Shown: positions 1 to 9,826 of the stretch, one piece after another
How the letters are laid out: each line of letters opens with the position of its first letter
Numbering within the stretch: position 1 is the stretch's first letter
Source of the DNA: Ralstonia soli
GTDB taxonomy: Bacteria; Pseudomonadota; Gammaproteobacteria; Burkholderiales; Burkholderiaceae
Direction of reading: 5' to 3'
NCBI RefSeq assembly: GCF_023955655.1
Contig: NZ_JAMXHT010000001.1
Coordinates: 761,601 to 825,600 of the forward strand
DNA length: 64,000 nt
Program-made: the position numbers and the translations under genes
Notes under the pieces: generated by a model
What the model saw: only the letters and a program-made list of their open reading frames with translations
What the model was told of the DNA's origin: nothing
Databases searched by the model: none

Positions 1-552
1 CTGAGCGGCGTCGAGCGGGCGCTGCAGGTGGCGGTCGATGTACCAATCCGGGAACAGCGACAGCTCGCGGCGCAGCAGCGCCTCGTCGTACGGCGGTAGC
101 TCGCCCTCGCGCGAGGCCAGTTGCCAGCGCACCAGGGTCTGGATGGCCGGGCGGAACAGCGTGTTGGCGTAGGCGAGGTCGAAATCGTGCTCACGCAGCG
201 ATTGCAGGTAGGTCTGCGGGCCCAGGTCAGTCAGCAGCAGGAAGCCTTGCGCGAGATCCTGCTCCAGCACCTGCGGTGCGTGCACGCCGGCACCGTTCAG
301 CAGGCCGGCCACGTGGACGAACGGGCGGCAATCTTCCTGCGGCGGCGGGGCGTCCATGACGATCAGCGTGCCGGGGTGGTCACTGACGGCGCCGTCCAGG
401 CGGAAATAGCGGCGGAAGCTGGCATCGGCCGAAGCGGGCTGCAGCGTGTCGATGCGCAGGCTGTGGGCGGCGGGCAAAGTGCTGAGCCAGTCGCGCAGTT
501 GGCTGAGGCGTGCGTCGGTTGCGCCGGTGGCGGCGCCAGGGGTCGAAGCCAT
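1..552 (-). CDS. amgK: AmgK-like sugar kinase (aminoglycoside phosphotransferase fold), partial
   Basis: Only the first 184 codons are present; the gene runs off the left edge with no stop. The ATG is at 552. The visible N-lobe contains the stretch SADASFRRYFRLDG, typical of the family that phosphorylates N-acetylmuramate and N-acetylglucosamine at C1 in cell-wall recycling. The catalytic Asp loop would lie outside the window. The head-to-head position beside lptD-surA is the arrangement known for amgK-murU in Pseudomonas and Burkholderiales, so murU may follow on the left (inference). It is divergent from lptD, with a 176-base shared upstream region. A general phosphotransferase cannot be excluded without the C-terminus. 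Confidence 0.8.
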   Translation of the reverse strand, partial: MASTPGAATGATDARLSQLRDWLSTLPAAHSLRIDTLQPASADASFRRYFRLDGAVSDHPGTLIVMDAPPPQEDCRPFVHVAGLLNGAGVHAPQVLEQDLAQGFLLLTDLGPQTYLQSLREHDFDLAYANTLFRPAIQTLVRWQLASREGELPPYDEALLRRELSLFPDWYIDRHLQRPLDAAQ

Positions 553-591
553 GCTGAGGGAACGCTGGAAAGGAGCTGGAAAGAAGCCCCG

Positions 592-597
592 TATAAT
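592..597 (+). promoter_or_regulatory. Candidate -10 box upstream of lptD
   Basis: A perfect TATAAT lies about 130 bases before the lptD start, inside the divergent amgK/lptD region. No good -35 hexamer is seen 16-18 bases upstream, and no clear sigma-E consensus was found. Confidence 0.35.
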
Positions 598-728
598 ACC
601 CGACCGAGTTTCGCCGCGAGCGCGCGCCGGCCCTGTCCAGGCCGCGTCTGGCGGCGGGATTGCCCCGCAGTACTGACTGATTTGTGCCCGTGCGTGCCGT
701 TGTGCGCGCGGCCCCGTTCCCGATCTGC

Positions 729-3170
729 ATGACCGAACCGAACCGAGCCAGGAAAAACAGGCAGCGCGCTGCTGTTACCGCGCCCGATCAGTGGACCGCC
801 GACTGGGCCACCATCAGGCGTGGCACGCTGGCATTGCGCCCGCTGGTGTTCGCGGTGGCCGGTGTCTGGACGGCGACGTCCGCGGCGCAGACTGCGGATA
901 CCACGCAATCGACGACGCCCGCCGCAACACCGGCCTCGTCCGTGACCGCGCTGGCCACGTCCGGCCCTACCACGCCCGGCGGCAGCCCGCTGGTGCCCAA
1001 GATGGCCGAGCCCGTCCAGCGGCCCGACAACACCGTCCCCACTTTTACCGCGGCCGACAAGATGGACGGTCGCACCAACGAAGACATCCACCTGCGCGGC
1101 AACGGCGAGTTGCGCCGCAACGGTTCGGTGCTCAAGGGCGACACGCTCGACTACAACCAGGACACCGACGTTGCCACCGCGACGGGCAACGTGCGGTTGT
1201 TCAAGGGTGGCACGCTCGTCACCGGCCCGGACGCCAAGCTCAAGGTCACCGCCAACGAAGGCACCATGAGCACGCCGGCCTACGAGTTCCACACGACCGG
1301 CGGCCGCGGTACGGCAGACCGTATCGACTTCATCGACAAGGACAACAGCCGCATCACGCGCGGCACGTACACGACGTGCTCGCCCGACAACGTCGACTGG
1401 TACTTCAGCGCGAGCCGCATCGATATCGACAGCGATCGCCAGGTCGGCAGCGGCCGCAACGGCGTGCTGCACTTCTTCGGCGTGCCGGTGTTTGCCACGC
1501 CGGTGATGGATTTTCCGCTCAATGACGATCGCCGCAGCGGCTTTCTCCCGCCGGTGTTCGGCTACAACAGTCGCAGCGGGGCGGATGTCACGCTGCCGTA
1601 TTACTTCAACATCGCGCCCAACCGCGACCTGACGCTGTATCCGCGCCTGCTGACCACGCGCGGCTTGCAACTGGGTGCCGAATACCGCTATCTCGATACC
1701 GCGTACAACGGGGTCCTGCGTGGCGAATTCCTGCCCGATGACCGCGAGGCCGGCCGCAACCGGTGGTCGATTTCGGCGGTGCATACGCAACGCCTGGCAC
1801 CGGGCCTGACTGCTTTCCTGAACTACAACAAGGTCTCCGACAATACCTACCCGGACGATCTGGGGCGCAGCATTGTCACGGCGACACAGCGCCAGTACAT
1901 GCAGTCGGGTGGTGTCACGTATGCCATCGGTGACTGGGTCGCCATGGCGCAGGTGCAGAAATTCCAGACGCTCTCGACCGCTACCACGCCCCTCTCACCT
2001 CCGTACGAGCGCGTGCCGCAGTTGAACCTGTCGTACACGAAGTACGACCTCAACGGGTTTGATCTCAGTTTCCAGACTGATTACACGCGCTTCTCAATCC
2101 CGACAGCCAATACCGTCCAGGGCGAGCGCCTGTTCATGCAGCCGACGATCAGCTACCCGATCGTCCGCCCCGGCTGGTACGTCACGCCGAAGTTCATCCT
2201 GAACACCACGGCGTATCGCCTGGACCGCCCGGCCGGCGACACGCAGAATTCGCAGATCAACCGCACGCTTCCGACCTTCTCGCTCGATTCGGGCATGACG
2301 TTCGAGCGCGATGCGCCCGCTGTCTCCAAGCTGTTTGGTGTGAGCTACATCCAAACGCTGGAGCCGCGCCTGTTCTACGTGTACACGCCGTACCGCGATC
2401 AGTCGCAGATCCCGTTGTTCGACACCGCGCAGTCGGACTACAACCTCGGCCAGATCTTCACCGAGAACCCGTATACCGGCTACGACCGCATCGCGGATAA
2501 CAACAAGCTGACGGCGGGTGTCACCACCCGCTTCATCGAGGCGGAATCGGGCATTGAACGCCTGCGTGCCACGATCGCGCAGCGTATCGATTTCGAAGGC
2601 CAGCGCGTGACGCTGGCGGGCGCCGCGCCCACGTCGGTGCGCCGCTATTCGGACCTGCTGGGCGCGACCACGATCCAGATGTTCCGCGGCATCTTTTTCG
2701 ATACGAACCTTCAGTACAATCAGGACATCGATCGCATCATGCGCTCGACCGTGGCGTTCAGCTGGAAGCCGGAAGCGAACAAGGTGATCAACCTCGGCTA
2801 CCGCTATTACCGGCAAGACACCAACACCGGCCAGTTGCCGCTGGAGCAGGCGGATATCTCGGCGCAGTGGCCGATCACGCGGCGCTTGTACGGTTTGGGC
2901 CGCATCGGTTACGACCTGGATGCGAAGAAGCCGTCCGACATGCTGCTCGGCCTCGAATATGTGGCGGACTGCTGGGTTGGCCGCCTGGCGGTGCAGCGTT
3001 ACAGCAACGCGATTTCGGGCTACACGACGCACATCTTTGCCCAGATCGAATTCAAGGGCCTGTCGAAGGTGGGGAACAATCCGATCGACGTGATTCGCCT
3101 GAACGTGCCCGGCTACCAGCCGGTGACCGCGCAGCCGATTACGCCGTCCGTGCTGGATCAATATGAATAA
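729..3170 (+). CDS. lptD: LPS-assembly protein LptD
   Basis: Outer-membrane beta-barrel that, with LptE, inserts lipopolysaccharide into the outer leaflet. The product is 813 residues from the ATG at 729; a GTG at 684 would add 15 residues without a better ribosome site. An N-terminal export segment ends near TSAAQ (about residue 50). An OstA-type LptA-like domain follows (about 80-200), then the long aromatic-rich barrel. Only two cysteines are seen, one after the periplasmic domain (TYTTCSPD) and one near the C-terminus (VADCWVG). They could form the single non-consecutive disulfide that family members with two cysteines rely on (inference). It overlaps surA by 8 bases, so the two are probably translated together. 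Confidence 0.95.
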   Translation: MTEPNRARKNRQRAAVTAPDQWTADWATIRRGTLALRPLVFAVAGVWTATSAAQTADTTQSTTPAATPASSVTALATSGPTTPGGSPLVPKMAEPVQRPDNTVPTFTAADKMDGRTNEDIHLRGNGELRRNGSVLKGDTLDYNQDTDVATATGNVRLFKGGTLVTGPDAKLKVTANEGTMSTPAYEFHTTGGRGTADRIDFIDKDNSRITRGTYTTCSPDNVDWYFSASRIDIDSDRQVGSGRNGVLHFFGVPVFATPVMDFPLNDDRRSGFLPPVFGYNSRSGADVTLPYYFNIAPNRDLTLYPRLLTTRGLQLGAEYRYLDTAYNGVLRGEFLPDDREAGRNRWSISAVHTQRLAPGLTAFLNYNKVSDNTYPDDLGRSIVTATQRQYMQSGGVTYAIGDWVAMAQVQKFQTLSTATTPLSPPYERVPQLNLSYTKYDLNGFDLSFQTDYTRFSIPTANTVQGERLFMQPTISYPIVRPGWYVTPKFILNTTAYRLDRPAGDTQNSQINRTLPTFSLDSGMTFERDAPAVSKLFGVSYIQTLEPRLFYVYTPYRDQSQIPLFDTAQSDYNLGQIFTENPYTGYDRIADNNKLTAGVTTRFIEAESGIERLRATIAQRIDFEGQRVTLAGAAPTSVRRYSDLLGATTIQMFRGIFFDTNLQYNQDIDRIMRSTVAFSWKPEANKVINLGYRYYRQDTNTGQLPLEQADISAQWPITRRLYGLGRIGYDLDAKKPSDMLLGLEYVADCWVGRLAVQRYSNAISGYTTHIFAQIEFKGLSKVGNNPIDVIRLNVPGYQPVTAQPITPSVLDQYE

Positions 3171-4668
3171 CGACATCATGGCTTTCCAATCGACCGCTTT
3201 TGCCACGCGTGTGGCACCTCTGCGCCGTCTACGCGTTGCGACTGGCGTGCTGGTTGCGCTCATGGCGGGCGCGGTTCTATCGCCCGCCGTTCACGCACAG
3301 CAGGCGCAACCGGCGCAAAAGAAGGGTGCGCCGTTGCGCGGTATCTTCTCCGGCCCCAATGCGTCACCCAGCCAGCCGCTGCTGCAGGGCACGCTGCCGG
3401 GTCCGACGGCCGCAGGCGCGCCGCGCAGCCAACTCGTCGACGAGGTGGTGGCCGTGGTCAACACGGATGTCATCACCCGCCGCGAACTGCTCAACCGTGC
3501 CGATCTCGTCGAGAAGACCTTCCGCGCACAGAACCGTCCGCTGCCCCCGCGTGCGGACCTGCTCGGTGAAGTGCTCGAGCAGTTGATCCTGGAACGTGTG
3601 CAGGCGCAGACGGCCAAGGAAAGCGGTATTCGCGTGTCCGACGCCGATGTGGATCGGGCCGTGGAAAGCGTGGCCCAGCGCAACAACCTGTCGGTGGCCC
3701 AGCTCAAGGGCAAGCTGACGGAGGCCGGCATGGCCTACAACAAGTACCGCGACGATTTGCGTCAGGAGATTCTGCTGGCGCGCCTGCGCGAGCGCGAAGT
3801 CGACTCCAAGGTGCAGGTCTACGACGGCGAGATCGACAACTATCTGGCGCAGCAAGGCGGTGGCGCAGCCGCTGCGGGTGAGCAGCAATACAACGTTGCG
3901 CAGATCCTGGTGCCGGTGCCCGAAGGTGCGACCGATGCCGAAAAGGCGGCCGCGCGCAGCAAGGCTGAAAGCCTGCTCAAGCAGGCCCAGGGCGGTGCGG
4001 ATTTCGCCAAGTTGGCACGGGACAATTCCGGCGCGCAGGATGCGTCGCAGGGCGGCGAGCTGGGTCTGCGTCCGATTGGCCGCCTGCCCGCCGTATTTGC
4101 GAACGCGGTGCTCGACATGAAGGCCGGTCAGGTGGCCAGCCAGGTGATCGAGAGCCCCGCCGGTTATCACGTGATCAAGCTGCTTGAGAAGCGCGCGCCG
4201 AGCACGGCCATTGCCGCCAAGGTACAGCAGACGCAGGTGCGCCACATCCTGATCAAGACCGGCCCGACCATGTCGCCTGACGACGCGCGCCGCCAGCTGG
4301 CGGGCCTGCGTGATCGCATCGTCCATGGATACGACTTTGGCGACGCGGCACGCCGATACTCGCAGGATGGTTCGGCCAGCGCTGGCGGCGAGCTGGGCTG
4401 GGTGTCGCCGGGCCAGCTCGTGCCGGAGTTCGAGCATGCGATGGACGAACTCAAGCCGGGCGATGTTTCGCAGCCGGTGCAGAGCCAGTTTGGCGTGCAC
4501 CTGATTCAGGTGGAAGGCCGCCGCGAGGCCGAAGTGCCGGTGGACCGCCAGCGCGATTACGCACGCTCTAAGATTCGCGAGCAGAAGGTGCAGGCCGCGT
4601 ACGAAGACTGGCTGCGTGAGATGCGCGACTCTGCGCACGTGGAATACCGCGTGAACCGTCAGGAGTAA
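3163..4668 (+). CDS. surA: Periplasmic chaperone / peptidyl-prolyl isomerase SurA
   Basis: Escorts outer-membrane proteins, including LptD, through the periplasm. It has 501 residues, longer than the 428 of E. coli because of an N-terminal stretch. A signal peptide spans about residues 20-46, ending AVHAQQ. The SurA N-domain begins at DEVVAVVNTDVITRRELL. Two parvulin (PpiC) domains follow, at about 243-345 and 357-455, each with the GGELG signature (QGGELGLRP and AGGELGWVS). The ATG at 3163 lies inside the end of lptD; an ATG at 3178 is an alternative. Co-expression with lptD matches its substrate relationship. Confidence 0.95.
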   Translation: MNNDIMAFQSTAFATRVAPLRRLRVATGVLVALMAGAVLSPAVHAQQAQPAQKKGAPLRGIFSGPNASPSQPLLQGTLPGPTAAGAPRSQLVDEVVAVVNTDVITRRELLNRADLVEKTFRAQNRPLPPRADLLGEVLEQLILERVQAQTAKESGIRVSDADVDRAVESVAQRNNLSVAQLKGKLTEAGMAYNKYRDDLRQEILLARLREREVDSKVQVYDGEIDNYLAQQGGGAAAAGEQQYNVAQILVPVPEGATDAEKAAARSKAESLLKQAQGGADFAKLARDNSGAQDASQGGELGLRPIGRLPAVFANAVLDMKAGQVASQVIESPAGYHVIKLLEKRAPSTAIAAKVQQTQVRHILIKTGPTMSPDDARRQLAGLRDRIVHGYDFGDAARRYSQDGSASAGGELGWVSPGQLVPEFEHAMDELKPGDVSQPVQSQFGVHLIQVEGRREAEVPVDRQRDYARSKIREQKVQAAYEDWLREMRDSAHVEYRVNRQE

Positions 4669-4690
4669 GCGACGGCGTTACGCATCGCTG

Positions 4691-4712
4691 ACGGCCGCCT
4701 GCGGGCGGCCGT
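4691..4712 (+). terminator. Hairpin between surA and pdxA (weak terminator or attenuator)
   Basis: A perfect 9-bp stem, ACGGCCGCC/GGCGGCCGT, with a 4-base loop. The following GGCGTTTCTGG is only a weak U tract, so read-through into pdxA is likely. Confidence 0.4.
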
Positions 4713-4755
4713 GGCGTTTCTGGACCAACCTGACACTGTTGTAGGAAAGCGGCGC

Positions 4756-5772
4756 ATGCTGAACATTGCGATCACCACCGGCGAACCCGCCGGCATCGGC
4801 CCCGACATTACCGTGGCAGCGCTGCTCCATCTGGCGCGGCAGGCGCCGTCGCGCTATGCCGATGTGCAGTGGCATGTGATCGGCGATGCGGCCTTGCTAC
4901 AGGCGCGCGCGGATGCCATCGGACAGGGGGAGTTCTGGCGCGTTGCCTCGACGGCGCTCACGCTCGTGGAGCGTCCGCTCGGCGCGCCGGTGCGCGCCGG
5001 TGTGCTCGATGCCGCCAACGGGCGCTACGTGCTGGACCTGCTCGACGCAGCCATCGACGGCTGCGTGCAGGGCGCTGCGGACGGCGTGCGCTATGACGCC
5101 ATGGTGACGGCACCCGTGCAGAAGAGCACCATCAACGACGCGGGTGTGCCGTTCACGGGCCATACCGAATACCTGGCCGAGCGCAGCCGCACGCCGCGCG
5201 TGGTGATGATGCTGGCCGGCCCGCAACCGGCGCACAACAACGCGATGCTGCGCGTGGCCCTGGCGACGACGCATCTGCCGCTGCGCGAGGTGGCGGACGC
5301 CATCACGCCGGCCGTGCTGGATGAAACGCTCGACATCGTGCAGCGCGATCTGCGCGCCCGCTTCGGACTGAACGCGCCGCGCATCCTCGTGACGGGGCTG
5401 AACCCGCATGCCGGCGAATCGGGCCACCTCGGCCGCGAAGAAATCGAGGTGATCGAGCCCGCCATCGCCCGCGCGCTGGACCGAGGCATCCATGTCCGTG
5501 GCCCGTATCCGGCCGACACGCTGTTTCAGCCGCGTCTGCTGGCCGATGCCGACTGCGTGCTGGCGATGTATCACGACCAGGGCCTGGCGCCGCTCAAGTA
5601 CGGCACCTTCGGCCACGGCGTGAACATCACGCTGGGCCTGCCGTTCGTGCGCACATCGGTCGATCACGGGACTGCGCTGAATCTGGCAGGCACGGGCCGC
5701 GCCGAGTTCGGCAGCATGATCGAGGCGATCGACACCGCCATCGCCATGGCTCGCCACGCAGCACGTTCCTGA
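4756..5772 (+). CDS. pdxA: 4-hydroxythreonine-4-phosphate dehydrogenase
   Basis: NAD-dependent oxidation of 4-phosphooxy-threonine in pyridoxal phosphate synthesis; cytosolic. The product is 338 residues, the usual size. The start at 4756 is chosen because AGGAAAG lies 6-7 bases upstream and the protein then begins [18 protein letters not shown], the family N-terminus. Metal-binding histidines are seen in [19 protein letters not shown] and [14 protein letters not shown]. It lies between surA and rsmA, the same order as in many proteobacteria. Confidence 0.95.
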   Translation: MLNIAITTGEPAGIGPDITVAALLHLARQAPSRYADVQWHVIGDAALLQARADAIGQGEFWRVASTALTLVERPLGAPVRAGVLDAANGRYVLDLLDAAIDGCVQGAADGVRYDAMVTAPVQKSTINDAGVPFTGHTEYLAERSRTPRVVMMLAGPQPAHNNAMLRVALATTHLPLREVADAITPAVLDETLDIVQRDLRARFGLNAPRILVTGLNPHAGESGHLGREEIEVIEPAIARALDRGIHVRGPYPADTLFQPRLLADADCVLAMYHDQGLAPLKYGTFGHGVNITLGLPFVRTSVDHGTALNLAGTGRAEFGSMIEAIDTAIAMARHAARS

Positions 5773-5803
5773 ATTTTTGACCTTTCTGATCTCGAGTACC
5801 GCG

Positions 5804-6661
5804 ATGGCACGATCCACGACCGGCGTTCACCAGGGGCACCAGGCCCGCAAGCGCTTCGGCCAGAACTTTCTGGTCGATGACGGCGTGATCCACGCCATCG
5901 TTGCCGCCATTGACCCGCAGCCCGACGACGTGCTCGTCGAAATCGGCCCGGGCCTGGGCGCGCTTACCGTACCGCTGATGGAGCGCGTGCGCACGCTGCA
6001 GGTGGTCGAGCTGGACCGCGACCTCGTGGCGCGCCTGCAGAAGCGTTTCGGCGATCGGCTGATCGTGCATGCGGGCGATGCGCTGGCGTTCGATTTCGGT
6101 TCGCTGCACGAGGCAGGCCGGCCGCTGCGTATCGTCGGCAACCTGCCGTACAACATTTCGAGCCCGCTCTTGTTTCACCTGGCGGCGTTTGCCGACCGTG
6201 TGCGCGACCAGCACTTCATGCTGCAGAAAGAGGTCGTCGACCGCATGGTGGCGGCACCCGGGAGCAAGGCGTTCAGCCGACTGTCGGTGATGCTGCAGGT
6301 GCGGTACTACATGGAGCAAGTGCTGGATGTGCCGCCGGGCTCATTCAACCCGCCGCCCAAGGTGGATTCAGCGGTGGTGCGGATGATTCCGTGGCCCGCC
6401 GACAAGTCGCCGTATGCGCCGGTCGACATGCGTGCACTGGGCACGGTGGTGACGATGGCGTTCTCGCAGCGGCGCAAGGTGCTGCGCAACACGCTGGGCG
6501 CGCTGCGCGATGTGATCGATTTCGAGGCGCTGGGCTTCGATCTGGGCCGCCGTGCGGAAGAAGTGCCGGTCGAGGACTTCGTGGCGGTGGCGAATGCGCT
6601 GCCGGCGGATCGTGTCACCACGGGCATCGTCGGCAGCGCGTCAGACCTCAGCGAAGATTGA
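5804..6661 (+). CDS. rsmA: 16S rRNA dimethyladenosine transferase RsmA (KsgA)
   Basis: Dimethylates two adjacent adenines in helix 45 of 16S rRNA using S-adenosylmethionine, a late check in 30S assembly. The product is 285 residues from the ATG at 5804 (MARSTTG); a TTG at 5777 would add nine unrelated residues. Motifs: [10 protein letters not shown], the SAM-binding [11 protein letters not shown] and the catalytic [11 protein letters not shown]. It starts 31 bases after pdxA, and its last 14 bases overlap the convergent EamA gene. Confidence 0.95.
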   Translation: MARSTTGVHQGHQARKRFGQNFLVDDGVIHAIVAAIDPQPDDVLVEIGPGLGALTVPLMERVRTLQVVELDRDLVARLQKRFGDRLIVHAGDALAFDFGSLHEAGRPLRIVGNLPYNISSPLLFHLAAFADRVRDQHFMLQKEVVDRMVAAPGSKAFSRLSVMLQVRYYMEQVLDVPPGSFNPPPKVDSAVVRMIPWPADKSPYAPVDMRALGTVVTMAFSQRRKVLRNTLGALRDVIDFEALGFDLGRRAEEVPVEDFVAVANALPADRVTTGIVGSASDLSED

Positions 6662-7553
6662 CGAGCAGGATGCCCGACAGCACGAGCGCCGCGGCCAGCG
6701 CAAACCGCAGGCCCACCGGCTCGTGCAACAGCAGTACGCCAAACGCCACGCCAAACAGCGGCGTCAGGAACGAGAATACCGACAGCCGCGACGCCAGGTA
6801 GCGGCGCAGCAGCCAGAACCACGTCAGATAGCTGGCAAACGCGATCAGCACGGACTGGTAGGCGAGGCTGGCCATCGCCGTCGGCGTCAGATTGGCCGTG
6901 GCGATCTGGCCGGTGCCGGCGGCCATCAGCATCAGCAGCGCGGCAGAGACGACCAGTTGATACAGCAGCGTCTTGGCTGCCGGCGCTTCCGAGAGCTTGG
7001 TTGCCCGCACGACGATGGTCGTTGCGCCCCACAGCGCGCCGGCCACCACGCCCAGCGCATCGCCCAACGTCGTTGACGGGCCGGCTGCCGGGTGCAGGAT
7101 GCCATCGGCAAACGCCAGCACGATCCCCGCAAATGCAATGCCGATGCCGATCCATTGGCGTGGACGCAGATGTTCGCCGGAGACGAAAAAGTGCAGGCCC
7201 AGCGCCGTGAAGATCGGCGCGGTGTAGAGAAACACCGCCATGCGCGACGCCGTGGTGTAGCCCAGGCCGATGAAGATGCACAGGAACTCCACGCCGAACA
7301 GGACGCCCGCCACCACGCCGCCGGGTAACGTACCGTCGCGCACCGACAGACCCGTGCGGCGCCACAGCGCAAACGCAAGCACGAGCACCGACGCAATCGC
7401 CGAACGCACGCCGGCCTGCATGACAGGCCCGACGTCGTGCGCGGCGACCTTGATGGCGACCTGCTGAAAGCCCCAGCACATGCACAACACCACCATCAGG
7501 CCGATGGCGGTGCCGTCCAACGGGCGACGGAGCGCCTCAGTGGCGGTTGCCAT
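6648..7553 (-). CDS. EamA/DMT-family membrane transporter
   Basis: Inner-membrane protein of 301 residues with about ten hydrophobic segments in two repeated EamA halves, the usual length for this family of metabolite exporters. The first half carries the conserved WGFQQVAIK segment. The substrate cannot be inferred. Its start overlaps the end of gloA by 17 bases, suggesting co-transcription, and its 3' end overlaps rsmA on the opposite strand by 14 bases. Confidence 0.85.
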   Translation of the reverse strand: MATATEALRRPLDGTAIGLMVVLCMCWGFQQVAIKVAAHDVGPVMQAGVRSAIASVLVLAFALWRRTGLSVRDGTLPGGVVAGVLFGVEFLCIFIGLGYTTASRMAVFLYTAPIFTALGLHFFVSGEHLRPRQWIGIGIAFAGIVLAFADGILHPAAGPSTTLGDALGVVAGALWGATTIVVRATKLSEAPAAKTLLYQLVVSAALLMLMAAGTGQIATANLTPTAMASLAYQSVLIAFASYLTWFWLLRRYLASRLSVFSFLTPLFGVAFGVLLLHEPVGLRFALAAALVLSGILLVNLR

Positions 7554-7944
7554 CGGGCATCGAGCGTGCCTGGATCAGCTCGATCTTGTAGCCGTCCGGA
7601 TCTTCCACAAACGCAATGATGGTGCTGCCGCCCTTGACGGGGCCGGCTTCGCGCGTGACCTTGCCGCCCGCATTGCGGATCTGGTCGCAGGCCTGCGCGG
7701 CGTTGTCCACCTCGATGGCGAGATGGCCGAAGGCGGTGCCGAGTTCGTATTCGCTCACGCCGTAGTTGTAGGTCAGCTCGATGACCGTGTTACCGGCTTC
7801 CGGGCCATAGCCGACGAAGGCCAGCGAGTACTTGTATTCCGGGTTGTCGCTCGTGCGCAGCAACTGCATGCCGAGCACCTTGGTGTAGAAGTCGATCGAG
7901 CGCTGCATGTCGCCGACGCGCAGCATGGTGTGGAGCATTCGCAT
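7537..7944 (-). CDS. gloA: Lactoylglutathione lyase (glyoxalase I)
   Basis: Converts the methylglyoxal-glutathione hemithioacetal to S-lactoylglutathione; cytosolic and metal-dependent. The product is 135 residues, a standard short GloA. The four metal ligands are visible: His in MLHTMLRV, Glu in TVIELTYN, His in FGHLAIEVD and Glu in YKIELIQ. It is first in a two-gene unit with the EamA transporter. A GGAA-type ribosome site sits just before the ATG at 7944. Confidence 0.95.
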   Translation of the reverse strand: MRMLHTMLRVGDMQRSIDFYTKVLGMQLLRTSDNPEYKYSLAFVGYGPEAGNTVIELTYNYGVSEYELGTAFGHLAIEVDNAAQACDQIRNAGGKVTREAGPVKGGSTIIAFVEDPDGYKIELIQARSMPDGNRH

Positions 7945-8017
7945 GGGAGTTCCTTCCTGGGGGACTGCGGGGAAGGCGATATTGTAGGAGCGGATGCCAG
8001 AACGTGCAGGAGCGGAT

Positions 8018-9736
8018 TCAGAATCGGATGACGGCGCTGGCCCAGGTCATCGCGCGAGGCTGGTCGCCGAGCAGCGGATCGTTTTTTCCCCGGATGGCGT
8101 GGCTGAGGTTCAAGGTGGCGCGCTTGCCGGCCGTGTAGCTCACGCCAGCGCCATAGCCGTCCAGCGTGACCCGGTTGGCGCCGTTGCGCACGAACTTCTG
8201 CACCGCTGCCTGGGCGCGGTCGTAGAACGCTTGCACCGTCAAGCCTTTGACGACGGGCACGGCCACGTTGAGCGTGGCGGAAGTCACGTAACCGCTGTCT
8301 GCGCTCGCCGTGTCGTTGCTGTAGGCACGCACGGCGCCAGGGCCGCCGAGCACCATCTTTTCCGAACCGTCGAGATTGCGGGAGGCCTGCTGCGTGTTGA
8401 TCGACAGATCGAGATACGTACCGCGCTGCAACCCCTGGCTGAGTTTTGCGAAGGTCGTCATCTTGTAATAGGCGCCCCGCGTCTGCGCGCCATTCCAGTC
8501 ATCGGTATTGCGCAAGCGTCCGGCGCTGGTACCGATCTGGTATTGCAGAACGTTGGGCTGGCCGGCCAACTGGCCCTGCCGGTCTCCGGAGAGCTGCAGG
8601 TTCAGCACATGGGCCGACCGCTGATTGGGCAGATCGAAGAGCGAATCCGACATGCGCTTGGCATCCAGATTCGCACTGACATCCAGGTTGCTCGACCGGC
8701 CGCGCACGAGGGGATAACTCCCATACAGGCTGAACACCGTCGCATCGCCCTCACCGAGATCGCGGTACAGCCCGCCCAGTGTGTAGTCGACACGCGAGAG
8801 GGCGACCCCGGCGCGGGCGCCCTGCACACCAACGGGTCTGTCGTACGACACGCGCCCGATGAGCGTGCGTCCGCCATCGCTGTCGTGATTGAACTGGAGG
8901 AAGTCCGGGGCGCCGTACAGCACCGCCTGGAGCCGGTCACCCAATCCGAGTGGGCTGTTGACGTTGATCTGTGCACCCACCCGGTTGCGCCCGCTGACGC
9001 GCGAACCTGCATTGTCCAGTACGAAGGCGCCCTCCACGCGCGGGCCGGCATCGGCTTCCACGGACAGCACCGTGCCACCGGCGGTTTGCCCAGGGGAGAG
9101 CACGGGCGTCAACGTGCCGACACCAGGCAGTTCGGACAGGCGGGTTAGCTGGTCCTGGGCGGTTTGCACATCGCCGGTCTGGCTGACACCGCGTGCCAGA
9201 TAGCGTTGCAACACGCGATCCCGCACCAGTGAGCGGTTGGCCTTGATTCGCATCGCCTCGACATGGCCACGCAGCACGCGCAAATGCACGACGCCGTCGG
9301 CAAGGTCGGGCTGCTCTTGCGGCACGTAGGCGTACGAGATGCTTTCGCCGTTGTCCAGCAGTACGCCCGTGATCTGAACGGCCACGTCGCGCACATCCGT
9401 GAGCGACATCTCCCGGTCGCGATAGGGGGCGACGAGGGCATCGATACGCGGCTTCAGGCGCTCAGGCACGTTGTCGACTTCGATGCGCGCGACATGCATG
9501 CGATCCGCATCGGCAGCGGCGGACGCAGTAGCGGGTGGCTGCGCGCTTTCGATGGCGGGTGCATCGCCGACGTGCCGATCGATAGGCGCATTCAGGATGG
9601 GGTTGCTCTGCAGCAGCGAGCCGCTGGACGGCGTGCCGACAGACTGGCTTGGCACGCCCTGCGCGCCGGCAGGCGCGCACGAAAGCACCCCCGAAGCGAG
9701 CAGCCCCAGCGACAGGAAAGAGGAACGGGTCTTCAT
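8018..9736 (-). CDS. TpsB outer-membrane transporter (ShlB/FhaC family)
   Basis: Outer-membrane pore that secretes and may activate a partner TpsA exoprotein. The product is 572 residues from the ATG at 9736; a TTG at 9745 would add three. A signal peptide ends near PAGAQG. A POTRA region begins at about residue 80 ([19 protein letters not shown]), and a second POTRA-like stretch contains [18 protein letters not shown]. The C-terminal barrel ends in an aromatic residue (SAVIRF). The ribosome site is weak, and a strong hairpin-T terminator lies 16 bases upstream, so expression may be low or conditional. The partner is the TpsA gene just upstream on the same strand. Confidence 0.9.
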   Translation of the reverse strand: MKTRSSFLSLGLLASGVLSCAPAGAQGVPSQSVGTPSSGSLLQSNPILNAPIDRHVGDAPAIESAQPPATASAAADADRMHVARIEVDNVPERLKPRIDALVAPYRDREMSLTDVRDVAVQITGVLLDNGESISYAYVPQEQPDLADGVVHLRVLRGHVEAMRIKANRSLVRDRVLQRYLARGVSQTGDVQTAQDQLTRLSELPGVGTLTPVLSPGQTAGGTVLSVEADAGPRVEGAFVLDNAGSRVSGRNRVGAQINVNSPLGLGDRLQAVLYGAPDFLQFNHDSDGGRTLIGRVSYDRPVGVQGARAGVALSRVDYTLGGLYRDLGEGDATVFSLYGSYPLVRGRSSNLDVSANLDAKRMSDSLFDLPNQRSAHVLNLQLSGDRQGQLAGQPNVLQYQIGTSAGRLRNTDDWNGAQTRGAYYKMTTFAKLSQGLQRGTYLDLSINTQQASRNLDGSEKMVLGGPGAVRAYSNDTASADSGYVTSATLNVAVPVVKGLTVQAFYDRAQAAVQKFVRNGANRVTLDGYGAGVSYTAGKRATLNLSHAIRGKNDPLLGDQPRAMTWASAVIRF

Positions 9737-9751
9737 GGCAAACAAGAGGTG

Positions 9752-9777
9752 AAAAACCCGGCGGTTGCCGGGTTTTC
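9752..9777 (-). terminator. Intrinsic terminator between tpsA and tpsB
   Basis: A 10-bp stem of AAAACCCGGC with its complement and a 4-base loop, followed on the minus strand by five T residues. It sits directly before the tpsB start, so it could attenuate tpsB transcription coming from tpsA. Confidence 0.7.
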
Positions 9778-9826
9778 CGCGCCAGCCCGTGTTGATCCGG
9801 ATTGGCGCATGGCGTTGCGTCAGACG

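Noticed and set aside
363..1790. Long minus-strand open frame across amgK and lptD
   Set aside because: It covers the true lptD frame and the amgK start; low-complexity Arg/Gly/Ala product without motifs.
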